Of a DNA stretch of 6,437 bases, positions 1 to 5,468 are shown piece by piece; the first letter of the stretch is position 1, and each line of letters begins with the position of its first letter. The position numbers and the translations under genes were made by a program. Under the pieces are notes generated by a model. The model worked only from the letters and a program-made list of their open reading frames with translations, searched no databases and was not told where the DNA came from. This stretch comes from Actinomycetes bacterium (GTDB lineage Bacteria; Actinomycetota; Acidimicrobiia; Acidimicrobiales; JAKAOS01): the NCBI GenBank assembly GCA_021790615.1, contig JAJYGW010000349.1, positions 1 to 6,437 of the forward strand, read 5' to 3'.

Positions 1-363
1 GCCGACGCCGGTGAGGGCTGTGAACCGGGCGTTCACCAAGTCGGAGCGTCCGGAGCTTTTAGGTGAGGCAACGAATCAGCGCTCCCGGAGGATTTGACGT
101 GAGGCAACAGGATTCGACGGTCACGCTTGCAGCCGGAGGGCCGGACCGTCCTGCCGGGCCGCCGGTTACGCGCCTGTCGGAGAGCCGGGAAGGCTGGTCG
201 GCATCGTCGACGTCCGCGCCGCTGCGCTGGGAGATCCCGATGCCATCACCCGCTGTCGCCTCAGACCTCGTGGCCCTTCGTGCCCTGCTGCGCGCTCGTG
301 AGCGTACGGGCGCGCACCGTCGCCAAGCTCCCGCTGCCCCGCCGCGTCATCTCGTAGCTGGCG
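1..363. other. Region without a supportable gene; coding-like scraps
   Basis: No open frame here has a recognisable full domain. The third plus-strand frames shift repeatedly. In the frame starting at base 2, a short stretch ends at a stop at 95-97. The same frame then reads from about 98 to a stop near 298, and includes a piece reading GRLVGIVDVRAAALGDPDAI (about 188-247). That piece looks like the end of a CBS-type domain and has G/C-ending codons, but it is too short to assign. A 10-base direct repeat (gtgaggcaac) occurs at 63-72 and 99-108. The simplest reading is decayed coding DNA continuing into the exchanger remnant to the right. The CBS resemblance is weak and is my inference. Confidence 0.35.
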
Positions 364-596
364 ATGGCGGTCCGGCAGAGGACGTGGAGTGGCGCCAGGT
401 ACCGTTTGCAGCCGATCGTCGTCGGGGGTGTCCTGATCGCGGCGATCACGAGCCTGCCGAACGTCGTCGCGGCGGTCTACCTGGCGCACCGCGGCCGGGG
501 CGCCGCAGTGCTGAGCGAGGCCATGAACTCGAACGCGCTCAACTGATCCTGGCCGCCCACGCAGCCTTCGTCGTCGTCCTCGTCGTGGCGCCATAG
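364..596 (+). pseudogene. Sodium/calcium exchanger (CaCA family) remnant
   Basis: The frame starting at 364 encodes about 60 residues. Residues 19-60 match the second alpha repeat of CaCA-family exchangers: a hydrophobic run, the TSLPN signature (TSLPE in many members), then a basic residue, RGRGA and NSNALN, where the family has GSNxxN. The frame stops at 544-546 directly after NSNALN. In another frame, 543-596 encodes LILAAHAAFVVVLVVAP and a stop, which resembles the last transmembrane helix of these proteins. Roughly the stretch that normally lies between alpha repeat 2 and the last helix is therefore missing, and the frame has changed. An in-frame TAG sits just upstream at 355-357, so the N-terminal half is absent or unreadable. 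Functional exchangers are about 300-350 residues with two alpha repeats, so this piece cannot transport ions. A small expressed peptide is possible but unlikely. Confidence 0.7.
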
Positions 597-610
597 CATT
601 GACCGCCGTC

Positions 611-685
611 CGGGGAGTGGCGCAGCTTGGTTAGCGCGCCTGCTTTGGGAGCAGGAGGCCGCGGGTTCGAATCCCGCCTCCCCGA
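611..685 (+). tRNA. tRNA-Pro (anticodon UGG)
   Basis: A full cloverleaf can be drawn. The acceptor stem CGGGGAG (611-617) pairs with CTCCCCG (678-684), with discriminator A at 685. The D arm is GCGC (620-623) with GCGC (634-637). The anticodon stem is CCTGC (639-643) with GCAGG (651-655), around the loop TTTGGGA; the anticodon TGG is at 646-648, which reads proline CCA and probably other CCN codons. The T arm is GCGGG (661-665), TTCGAAT, CCCGC (673-677). The 3' CCA is not encoded and would be added after transcription. All stems are perfectly paired, so the gene looks intact, in contrast to the decayed exchanger 14 bases upstream. Confidence 0.97.
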
Positions 686-743
686 CTCGGCCGCCTCGAC
701 CGGCTCGATCCCGTGTCGCATGCAGAGGCGCCGGCTGTTCGAC

Positions 744-998
744 ATGAAGCTCAAGCTCGACCTTCACGACATCTACAACAAGGGGAGCGACATCGACGCC
801 GCCTTGTCCGCCGTGATGGAGGAAGCCGTCCGCAAGAAGGCCTCGGTCGTCGAGATCATTTCCGGCAAGGGGTCGGGAGCCCTCAAGAAGCACGTGCTCC
901 GCTTCCTCGACCAGAAGGACGTGAAGGCCCTCTACCACCGGGTCGAGAAGGACTCGAAGAACTGGGGACGGCTGTTCGTCCACTTCCGCTGGAAGTGA
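744..998 (+). CDS. Small stand-alone Smr-domain protein
   Basis: This 84-residue protein is essentially one Smr domain, the module found at the C-terminus of MutS2 and in stand-alone proteins that bind or nick nucleic acids, some of which act on stalled ribosomes. LDLH at residues 5-8 is the N-terminal Smr motif. SGKGSGALK at 40-48 occupies the place of the conserved HGxGxxxLR motif, but the leading histidine is serine here. The C-terminus NWGRLFVHFRW fits the final beta strand. No MutS ATPase part is present. I chose the ATG at 744 because the domain starts immediately after it. An in-frame ATG at 720 would add eight arginine-rich residues. Neither start has a strong ribosome binding site; AGAGG at 724-728 is 15 bases before 744. 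The gene starts 58 bases after tRNA-Pro and converges on the anti-sigma gene. With the histidine missing, nuclease activity is doubtful; binding is more likely. Confidence 0.85.
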   Translation: MKLKLDLHDIYNKGSDIDAALSAVMEEAVRKKASVVEIISGKGSGALKKHVLRFLDQKDVKALYHRVEKDSKNWGRLFVHFRWK

Positions 999-1015
999 GC
1001 CGGCTGGCCGGTCGG

Positions 1016-1030
1016 ACCGCGCCGGGCGGT
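1016..1030. terminator. Possible hairpin between convergent genes
   Basis: ACCGC (1016-1020) and GCGGT (1026-1030) form a perfect 5-bp stem around the loop gccgg, within the 37-base gap between the stop codons of the Smr gene and the anti-sigma gene. There is no T tract on either side, so it is at best a weak bidirectional terminator. In DNA this GC-rich, such a stem can arise by chance. Confidence 0.25.
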
Positions 1031-1035
1031 GCGGG

Positions 1036-1737
1036 TCAGCTGGGCAGCGTGGCAGCCGCCATCATGTAGCCGTTCGTCCCGACGAGGAGAGCGCCTGTGA
1101 CCATGCTGCCGGGCATGTGCAGGCGTGCCGCCCACCCGCCGTGGCCATGATCCACCCAGAAACGCCCGACCTTCACCTGACGCCCCCCGCGCTCGATCAG
1201 GATGCAGCGCACCCAGCCGCTCCACCCTGGCATCTCGATCGTCATGAACATCCACGACGGATGACCGAGAGCGACGGCCACCTCGCCTCGGGATGCGCCT
1301 TCGTACGACAGCGCAGCTGCCCGCATCGGCGTCGAGCGGTTCGTTGACGACGGAGCGACCAGCATGCCGATCCCGACGCCGGCGGCGAGCAGCACGGCGG
1401 CGGCCATCCCGACGAGCGCCCGCGTCCATGCCGAAGGTGGCCGCCGTCGACGCTGCATCGGTGCGACCGCCGGCGCCGGCATCCGCCCGAGCTCAGCTGT
1501 CTCGCCCGCCGCGCGGCGCGCGAGCAGGCGGACCTCGAACCCGGCCGGGGGGTCGGCCACCGGGGCGAGTTGGAGCACGGCGTCCGTCGCAGCGGAGAAC
1601 CGCCCGACTTCGGCGCGACAGCCGGTGCAGGTCTCCAGGTGGGCGAGAGCTTCGGACCGCTCCGAGCCCACGAGGACGCCGAGGGCGAGCTCGGCAGCGT
1701 TCTGGCGCACTTCCCGGCACGCCGTCGTGTCATTCAT
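1036..1737 (-). CDS. Zinc-finger transmembrane anti-sigma factor (RskA-like)
   Basis: This 233-residue protein is probably the partner that holds the adjacent sigma factor inactive at the membrane. The cytoplasmic N-terminus is a ZAS domain: HLETCTGC at residues 33-40 is the HxxxCxxC zinc motif, with C7 as a likely further ligand. An arginine-rich patch near 95-100 precedes a single transmembrane helix at about 106-128, and residues 130-233 lie outside the membrane. The outer domain contains WMFMTIEMPGWSGWVRC and a final MMAAATL, and resembles the RskA-type C-terminal domain common in actinobacterial anti-sigma factors. The ATG at 1735-1737 overlaps the end of the sigma gene by 8 bases (ATGAATGA) and is preceded by AAGGAG. 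The overlap implies coupled translation and a matched ratio of the two proteins. Release of sigma would need a signal at the outer domain, probably with proteolysis, as known for related systems. The inducing signal cannot be read from the sequence. Confidence 0.85.
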   Translation of the reverse strand: MNDTTACREVRQNAAELALGVLVGSERSEALAHLETCTGCRAEVGRFSAATDAVLQLAPVADPPAGFEVRLLARRAAGETAELGRMPAPAVAPMQRRRRPPSAWTRALVGMAAAVLLAAGVGIGMLVAPSSTNRSTPMRAAALSYEGASRGEVAVALGHPSWMFMTIEMPGWSGWVRCILIERGGRQVKVGRFWVDHGHGGWAARLHMPGSMVTGALLVGTNGYMMAAATLPS

Positions 1738-2377
1738 CTCGGGCCTGCTCCTTCACGACCGTGTCGCCCGTGCTCACCTCGAGCGCAGCTCGCACCTTGC
1801 TGAGAGCCGCCCTGATCCTCGTCTTCGCCGTCCCGAGCGGGATGCCATCCCGCTCGGCGATCTCTCCCGCCGTCAAGCCGTAGTACGCCGACATCAACAG
1901 CGCCCGTCGCTGCTCGACCGGGATCTCGCGGAGCACCCGGTGGACCCGGCTCGAGGCGTCCGCCCGCTGTGCCTGGTCCTCAGGATCGGCCTCGTTGCTG
2001 ACGAGCCCGAGGGCGATCAGGTCGTCCGGCTCGATCGGCACCGAACGTCGCAGCCGCAGCGCGTCGATCGCAAGGTTCCGGGTGATGGTGAGCACCCACG
2101 TCGTCACCGAGCCCTTCCGCACGTCGTAGACGGGGGCATGCCTCCACACCCGGACGAGCGCCTCCTGCGCGATCTCCTCAGCGACTGACGGATCGTTGAC
2201 GATGCCGAGCGCGAGACCGAAGACGCGCCGCTGATACCGGCGGACGAAGGCGATGCCGGCGGACTCGTCGTTCAGCGCCATGGCCCCGACAAGGGCCTCG
2301 TCGGTGCGCCCATCGGACGCCAGCTGAGTGTCCACCAGCTGGGAATACGAGGCAGCAGCGAACCCGGATTGTGACAC
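1730..2377 (-). CDS. ECF-family RNA polymerase sigma factor (SigK-like)
   Basis: This 215-residue group IV sigma factor has only regions 2 and 4. Region 2 spans about 39-110, with the core-binding and -10 recognition helices around DPSVAEEIAQEALVRVWRHA (62-81) and the RKGSVTTWVLTITRNLAID stretch. Region 4 spans about 143-200; its helix-turn-helix LTAGEIAERDGIPLGTAKTR (168-187) reads the -35 element. Its length is normal for the class. The start is a GTG at 2375-2377, needed to keep the first helix that begins near DEAL (26-29); a second GTG at residue 15 is possible. The stop of the upstream membrane-protein gene is only 3 bases away, and the anti-sigma gene overlaps the 3' end. Position and partner type recall the mycobacterial SigK-RskA pair, but assignment to that ECF group is an inference. 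It probably activates its own cluster; I could not identify a matching promoter. Confidence 0.92.
   Translation of the reverse strand: MSQSGFAAASYSQLVDTQLASDGRTDEALVGAMALNDESAGIAFVRRYQRRVFGLALGIVNDPSVAEEIAQEALVRVWRHAPVYDVRKGSVTTWVLTITRNLAIDALRLRRSVPIEPDDLIALGLVSNEADPEDQAQRADASSRVHRVLREIPVEQRRALLMSAYYGLTAGEIAERDGIPLGTAKTRIRAALSKVRAALEVSTGDTVVKEQARDE
1748..1753 (-). promoter_or_regulatory. Ribosome binding site of the anti-sigma gene
   Basis: The minus strand reads AAGGAG here, 10 bases before the anti-sigma ATG and inside the 3' end of the sigma gene. It is the clearest Shine-Dalgarno sequence in the cluster. It supports the start at 1737 and suggests the anti-sigma factor is made at least as efficiently as the sigma factor. 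Confidence 0.7.
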
Positions 2378-2380
2378 GCG

Positions 2381-3172
2381 CTAACCCATGCTCCCCACCG
2401 CGAGAGCCACAGCGACGAGGACGACGGCGATCGAGAGAGCCCTGAGGCTCCTCTCGAGCGGTGCGAGCAGCCACGCCTTGTCGATCTGTTGCACCGATCC
2501 TTCGGCTGTCGTGACTGACCCCTCCACCCGGTCGCCGGACCGCCGGAGCCGCCGTGCCGGAGTGCTGAGGGACCGCTGTGCCCACGACAGGGCGAACGCC
2601 GCCGCTCCGGCGAGCACCGCCGGCAGCCGGACCGTGTGAGCCTCGGCCACGTAGCCCACGAGCACCGGGAAGGCGCCCCAGGCGAAGGCGAAGACGACGT
2701 CGCTGTGGAGCCGGCCGCCGAAGAGCTCGAGGTTGTAGGCGAGGACGAGCGCGACTCCGACCACGATGAACGGTATGAGCACGAGGCCGACGCGCTGCAC
2801 GCCGAGGCAGCCGAGAGCGGCTGCGCCGCCGAGAGCGATCACCGAGGCGGCCGCGAGCGCCCGCGACGGGATGTGCGTGCGCAACGGCCGGCCGCTCATC
2901 TCGTCGAGAGCATGAGCTGCGACGCCGACGGCGAGGAAGAACGCCGCGAGCGTGGCGAGCAGGGTCGACACCGCCGGCCTCGGTGCCAGTGACGCACCGA
3001 TGACGACATAGCTGAGGTGCCAGGCGGTGTAGGGAGGGTGCAGCACTGTCCACCAGTCGCGCGCTGCGCTGCCCGGGGCGGCGGCGTAGAACGCCGGCCT
3101 CGGCTCCGCCGCCTGCTGCCCGGACCTGCGGGGCGGGGCGGGCGCGACCCGAGCGAGCGCTCGCTCAGGCAT
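2381..3172 (-). CDS. UbiA-like polytopic membrane protein
   Basis: This 263-residue protein has about seven hydrophobic helices, near residues 49-63, 66-86, 105-123, 126-146, 160-177, 183-198 and 245-261. Conserved-looking polar spots sit at helix ends: DWWTVLHPPYTAWHLSY (39-55), HALDEMSGRP (88-97) and YNLELFGGRLHSD (146-158). The general pattern, and the place of HALDE in a loop after an early helix, resemble UbiA-type prenyltransferases. The two aspartate-rich motifs that bind prenyl diphosphate and magnesium are not present in canonical form, so catalysis is uncertain. The ATG at 3172 is preferred over a GTG at 3205 because it overlaps the methyltransferase stop by 8 bases, the same geometry as the sigma/anti-sigma pair. 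A loop of about 45 residues (199-244) lies before the last helix. It could be a divergent prenyltransferase, or a membrane partner of the methyltransferase. Confidence 0.55.
   Translation of the reverse strand: MPERALARVAPAPPRRSGQQAAEPRPAFYAAAPGSAARDWWTVLHPPYTAWHLSYVVIGASLAPRPAVSTLLATLAAFFLAVGVAAHALDEMSGRPLRTHIPSRALAAASVIALGGAAALGCLGVQRVGLVLIPFIVVGVALVLAYNLELFGGRLHSDVVFAFAWGAFPVLVGYVAEAHTVRLPAVLAGAAAFALSWAQRSLSTPARRLRRSGDRVEGSVTTAEGSVQQIDKAWLLAPLERSLRALSIAVVLVAVALAVGSMG
3151..3166. repeat. Perfect 16-base palindrome at a gene junction
   Basis: GAGCGAGC followed directly by GCTCGCTC forms a spacer-free palindrome. It overlaps the stop codon of the methyltransferase and the first codons of the membrane-protein gene. 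It could be a protein binding site or an RNA hairpin affecting coupling. It is also low-complexity (gcga units) in GC-rich DNA, so chance is a serious alternative. Confidence 0.4.
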
Positions 3173-3908
3173 GCCCCTTGCGCCCCCACATGACGAGGCC
3201 GCCACCGAGGCTCATCTGCCGATGCCCGACCTCGACGATCCCGGCCCGCCTCCACGCCCCGATCGTCCACTCGAGCGGGAACCTCCGGTAATGCCCCGAG
3301 ATGCTCGGACCGAGGAAGCGGCCGACTTCGTACCACTCACGCCCGCCCGTCAGCGCGCCGGCGAGAGGCAGCACGGCCCTCGTGTAGGCCCACCAGGCCG
3401 TCCGCCATGCGGGCGAAGGAGGTACGTGGAACTCGAGGCTCGCGATCGCGCCACCCGGTCGCACGACCCGGGCGAGCTCCGCGACGACCGCCGCCGGGTC
3501 CGGCACGTAACGCAACAGGTACGTGAACGTCAGCGCGTCGAACGTCCCGTCCGGGAAAGGCAGCCGCTCCCCGGTGGCCTGCACGAGAGAGACGCGATCA
3601 GCCACGCCGTCAGCAGCCACGAGATCGGACGCTGCAGCCAGCATGGCGGCCGTGACGTCGAGCCCGACGACCCGCGCGCTCGACCTCCTCACGACCTGTC
3701 GGGCCACGCCCCCCGGACCGGTAGCGACATCGAGCACGAGAGCGGGGTCATCCGTGACCACATGGCCGACCATCTCGCGACGCCAGCGCCCGTTCTGGCC
3801 GAAGGAGAGGAGCTCTGCGAGACGGTCGTAGCGCGTGGGGAGCGGCGTGAAGAGACCGACCGCGAAGCGGTTCGATCTCCCGTCGTCGCTCGAGCGCAAC
3901 GTGAGCAC
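3165..3908 (-). CDS. UbiE/MenG-like SAM-dependent methyltransferase
   Basis: This is a class I methyltransferase of 247 residues, close to the usual UbiE/MenG length. YDRLAELLSFGQNGRWR (27-43) matches the N-terminal UbiE signature region. LDVATGPGGVA (59-69) is the SAM-binding motif I and GLDV (82-85) the acidic end of strand 2. GERLPFPDGTFDALTFTYLL (113-132) is the motif II region, and RVVRPGGAIASLEF (147-160) corresponds to the second UbiE signature. Known relatives methylate demethylmenaquinone or other polyprenylated aromatic rings. The next gene encodes a UbiA-like membrane protein, which fits a lipid-quinone substrate, but the exact substrate cannot be read. It may not be the housekeeping MenG, because no other menaquinone genes are nearby. 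The start is a GTG at 3906-3908 without a clear Shine-Dalgarno sequence. Coding bias in another frame just upstream means the true start or an upstream frameshift is unresolved. Confidence 0.82.
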   Translation of the reverse strand: MLTLRSSDDGRSNRFAVGLFTPLPTRYDRLAELLSFGQNGRWRREMVGHVVTDDPALVLDVATGPGGVARQVVRRSSARVVGLDVTAAMLAAASDLVAADGVADRVSLVQATGERLPFPDGTFDALTFTYLLRYVPDPAAVVAELARVVRPGGAIASLEFHVPPSPAWRTAWWAYTRAVLPLAGALTGGREWYEVGRFLGPSISGHYRRFPLEWTIGAWRRAGIVEVGHRQMSLGGGLVMWGRKGHA

Positions 3909-4042
3909 GTCGCGAGGATCGCACAGCGATCGGCCCGGTGCAGCATCGCGCTGCGGACCACGCGCTCGTCACCCTGGTTGCGCCCGAACACGACGTCGCA
4001 TGTGAGCTCCACCTCGGCGGTGGCCATCCCGCACTTGCGCAT
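3905..4042 (-). pseudogene. Coding-like scrap upstream of the methyltransferase
   Basis: The minus-strand frame from the ATG at 4040-4042 runs about 46 codons with almost all third positions G or C. It encodes a protein-like sequence that includes MATAEVELTCDVVFGRNQ and a segment ending LHRADRCAILATC. The bias then switches to the methyltransferase frame at about 3905, while this frame stays open but loses its bias until about 3689. Either a short upstream gene lost its end, or one frameshift separates it from the methyltransferase. The segment around ADRC resembles the cysteine-containing end of OsmC-type hydroperoxide reductases, but this rests on a few residues only. No stop ends the scrap at the junction, which argues against a normal small gene. 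Confidence 0.35.
3917..3931. repeat. Inverted repeat just upstream of the methyltransferase start
   Basis: GATCGC (3917-3922), the spacer aca, then GCGATC (3926-3931) form a perfect 6-bp inverted repeat. On the minus strand it ends 8 bases before the GTG start, where a ribosome binding site would be expected and none is seen. It could be an operator or an RNA hairpin influencing translation. Short repeats of this size are expected by chance in several kilobases. Confidence 0.35.
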
Positions 4043-4077
4043 CGCATCGATCTTCGGCCACTACCCCGCCACGGCTC

Positions 4078-4635
4078 TCAAGCCGACAATGGCTCGTCCT
4101 CCCGCACGCTGCTCGCCTCGACGGTCACGGTGTCGTCTTCTCCGGATTCCGTCCAACCACGGATGCGCCGCTGGAACTCCTCCACGCGGCGGAGCCGCCG
4201 CCGAGAGCGCACCGTCCGCGCACACGCGTCCAACGCCAGGGACTTCCCGTCGCTCAGGTGCAGCACGACCGTCTGGCTCGGGCTCTTCACTACTGTGCTC
4301 TCCCCCATCGAGACAGAGCGCACGTCGTCGCGCGAGACCATTCGTCTCGTGAAGAGGTTCCGGACCTCGAGCACGCTGCCCTTCGCAGTCACCGTGAGAC
4401 CGATGAGGCGGTAGAAGTACGCGGCCCAGATCGCCGTCGCGGCTCCGGCGAGCGCAGCCCAGGGCGAGCCGCGGCCGACGAGCGCGATCGTGCCGACCAC
4501 CGCCAGGAAGCCTCCGGCAGCGCACACGCCGCTCTGCACCACGCGAGCGCCGAGCGCAGAACGGATCTCGAACTCGTCGGGCATGACGACCTGCATGGGG
4601 GAAGCGTATGACGGCGCCGGGCGCCGTTTCGTCAT
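4078..4635 (-). CDS. Two-helix membrane protein with bacterial PH domain
   Basis: This 185-residue protein has two transmembrane helices at about 32-54 and 57-76. A cytoplasmic domain follows at about 78-160: LTVTAKGSVLEVRNLFTRRM starts it, then VSRDDVRSVSMGES and QTVVLHLSDGKSLALDA. This is the pattern of bacterial PH-like (bPH) domains in actinobacteria, where a strand pair is followed by an arginine and an I/V-containing turn. A basic helix (RRRLRRVEEFQRRIRGW, 145-161) and an acidic tail close the protein. The function of these proteins is not established; a membrane-linked scaffolding role is an inference. The ATG at 4633-4635 overlaps the RNA methyltransferase stop as ATGA, which supports this start. 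ATGs at 4596 and 4584 are alternatives, the latter with a weak AGG upstream. About 170 bases separate its end from the methyltransferase gene. Confidence 0.72.
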   Translation of the reverse strand: MTKRRPAPSYASPMQVVMPDEFEIRSALGARVVQSGVCAAGGFLAVVGTIALVGRGSPWAALAGAATAIWAAYFYRLIGLTVTAKGSVLEVRNLFTRRMVSRDDVRSVSMGESTVVKSPSQTVVLHLSDGKSLALDACARTVRSRRRLRRVEEFQRRIRGWTESGEDDTVTVEASSVREDEPLSA

Positions 4636-5468
4636 GGTCGACCGAGACGGCTGGTCAACACCTCGCGCTGCACCTCGAACAGCAGGATCCCGACTGCAAC
4701 GGAGAGGTTGAGCGAGCTTGCGCTGCCCACCATCGGGATGACGACTCTGTCGTCCCCGAGCGCGAGGACATCGTCGCGAAGACCGCTCCCTTCGTTGCCG
4801 AACACCAGCGCGAGCGGGCGGGGGAAGCGGGTCTCGGCGTAAGAGCTCCCGGCATGGGCAGAGGTCGTCGTGACATGCACGCCGGAGCCGCGCGCCCAGT
4901 CCACGACCGCTCGGATGTCGCGTTCGCGGGCGATCGGCACGTTGAAGATCGAGCCCATGCTCGACTTCGCGGTCACCGGCGAGAACGGGTGAGCCGTCAC
5001 ACCCGTCAGGATGACCGCAGCGACGCCGGCAGCGTCAGCCGTGCGGAGGATCGAACCGAGATTGCCGGGGTTTGCGATCTCGTGCAGCACGACGAACACC
5101 GCATCAGGCGCGATCTCGAGGTCGGCCACCCGTCGCTCCGTCGGCCGCACCACTGCCGCCAGTCCGGACGGACCGTCGCGTTCCGAGAGCCTGCCGAACA
5201 GCTCGGCGCTCACCCGGACGATCCGCGTGCCCCTGCTCTCCGCCTCGGCGACCAAGCTCTCGGCTTGGGAGGTAGCGAGAAGATCGGGTGCCACGACGAG
5301 GGCCTCGATGTCGGCACCGGCCGTAAGAGCTCGCCCCACCGACTGGAACCCTTCACAGAAGAAGGCGGAACCGCCTCGATCCGGATGACCCGATGCCAGC
5401 GCACGGATGCGCTTCAAGGTGGGGTTGGCAGTGCTCGTGATGAGGAGGCCCTCCCGCTCACTCGGCAT
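4632..5468 (-). CDS. TrmH/SpoU-family RNA 2'-O-methyltransferase
   Basis: This 278-residue enzyme of the SPOUT superfamily transfers methyl from SAM to the 2'-OH of a ribose in rRNA or tRNA. An N-terminal substrate-binding domain (about 10-110) contains FFCEGFQSVGRALTAG, the counterpart of the family's EGxRxVxEAL. The catalytic domain holds three motifs: NPGNLGSILRTADAAG (133-148, with the conserved asparagine and arginine), LVFGNEGSGL (221-230), and IPMVGSASSLNLSVAVGILL (244-263), which form the knotted SAM site. All key residues are present, so it should be active. The family includes TsnR, RlmB and TrmH; the two-domain layout fits a 23S rRNA enzyme best, but the target nucleotide is unknown. 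The ATG at 5466-5468 is the natural start although no ribosome binding site is evident, so a leaderless or very short leader is possible. It overlaps the PH-protein gene by 4 bases. Confidence 0.9.
   Translation of the reverse strand: MPSEREGLLITSTANPTLKRIRALASGHPDRGGSAFFCEGFQSVGRALTAGADIEALVVAPDLLATSQAESLVAEAESRGTRIVRVSAELFGRLSERDGPSGLAAVVRPTERRVADLEIAPDAVFVVLHEIANPGNLGSILRTADAAGVAAVILTGVTAHPFSPVTAKSSMGSIFNVPIARERDIRAVVDWARGSGVHVTTTSAHAGSSYAETRFPRPLALVFGNEGSGLRDDVLALGDDRVVIPMVGSASSLNLSVAVGILLFEVQREVLTSRLGRP

Noticed and set aside
42..60. Possible terminator (cggagcgtccg followed by gagctttt)
   Set aside because: The stem is only 4 bp, the T run is 4 bases and offset, and no gene end to the left can be identified.
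63..120. Short direct repeats (gtgaggcaac twice; ggattygacg twice)
   Set aside because: There are two copies only, with unequal spacing and no CRISPR or element structure; probably chance or a small local duplication.
166..594. A 142-codon minus-strand open frame
   Set aside because: It is Arg-rich, has no motif, and is antisense to the exchanger remnant, whose TSLPN and NSNALN motifs are in the plus strand.
627..743. Upstream extension of the Smr reading frame
   Set aside because: It would run through the tRNA-Pro gene; the Smr domain begins right after the ATG at 744.
611..998. Genomic island or prophage integrated at tRNA-Pro
   Set aside because: There is no integrase and no duplicated tRNA 3' end in the window, and the downstream genes look chromosomal.
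3171..4352. A 393-codon open frame on the plus strand
   Set aside because: It lies opposite the methyltransferase and PH-protein genes, is rich in Arg, Pro and His as antisense frames in GC-rich DNA are, and shows no domain.
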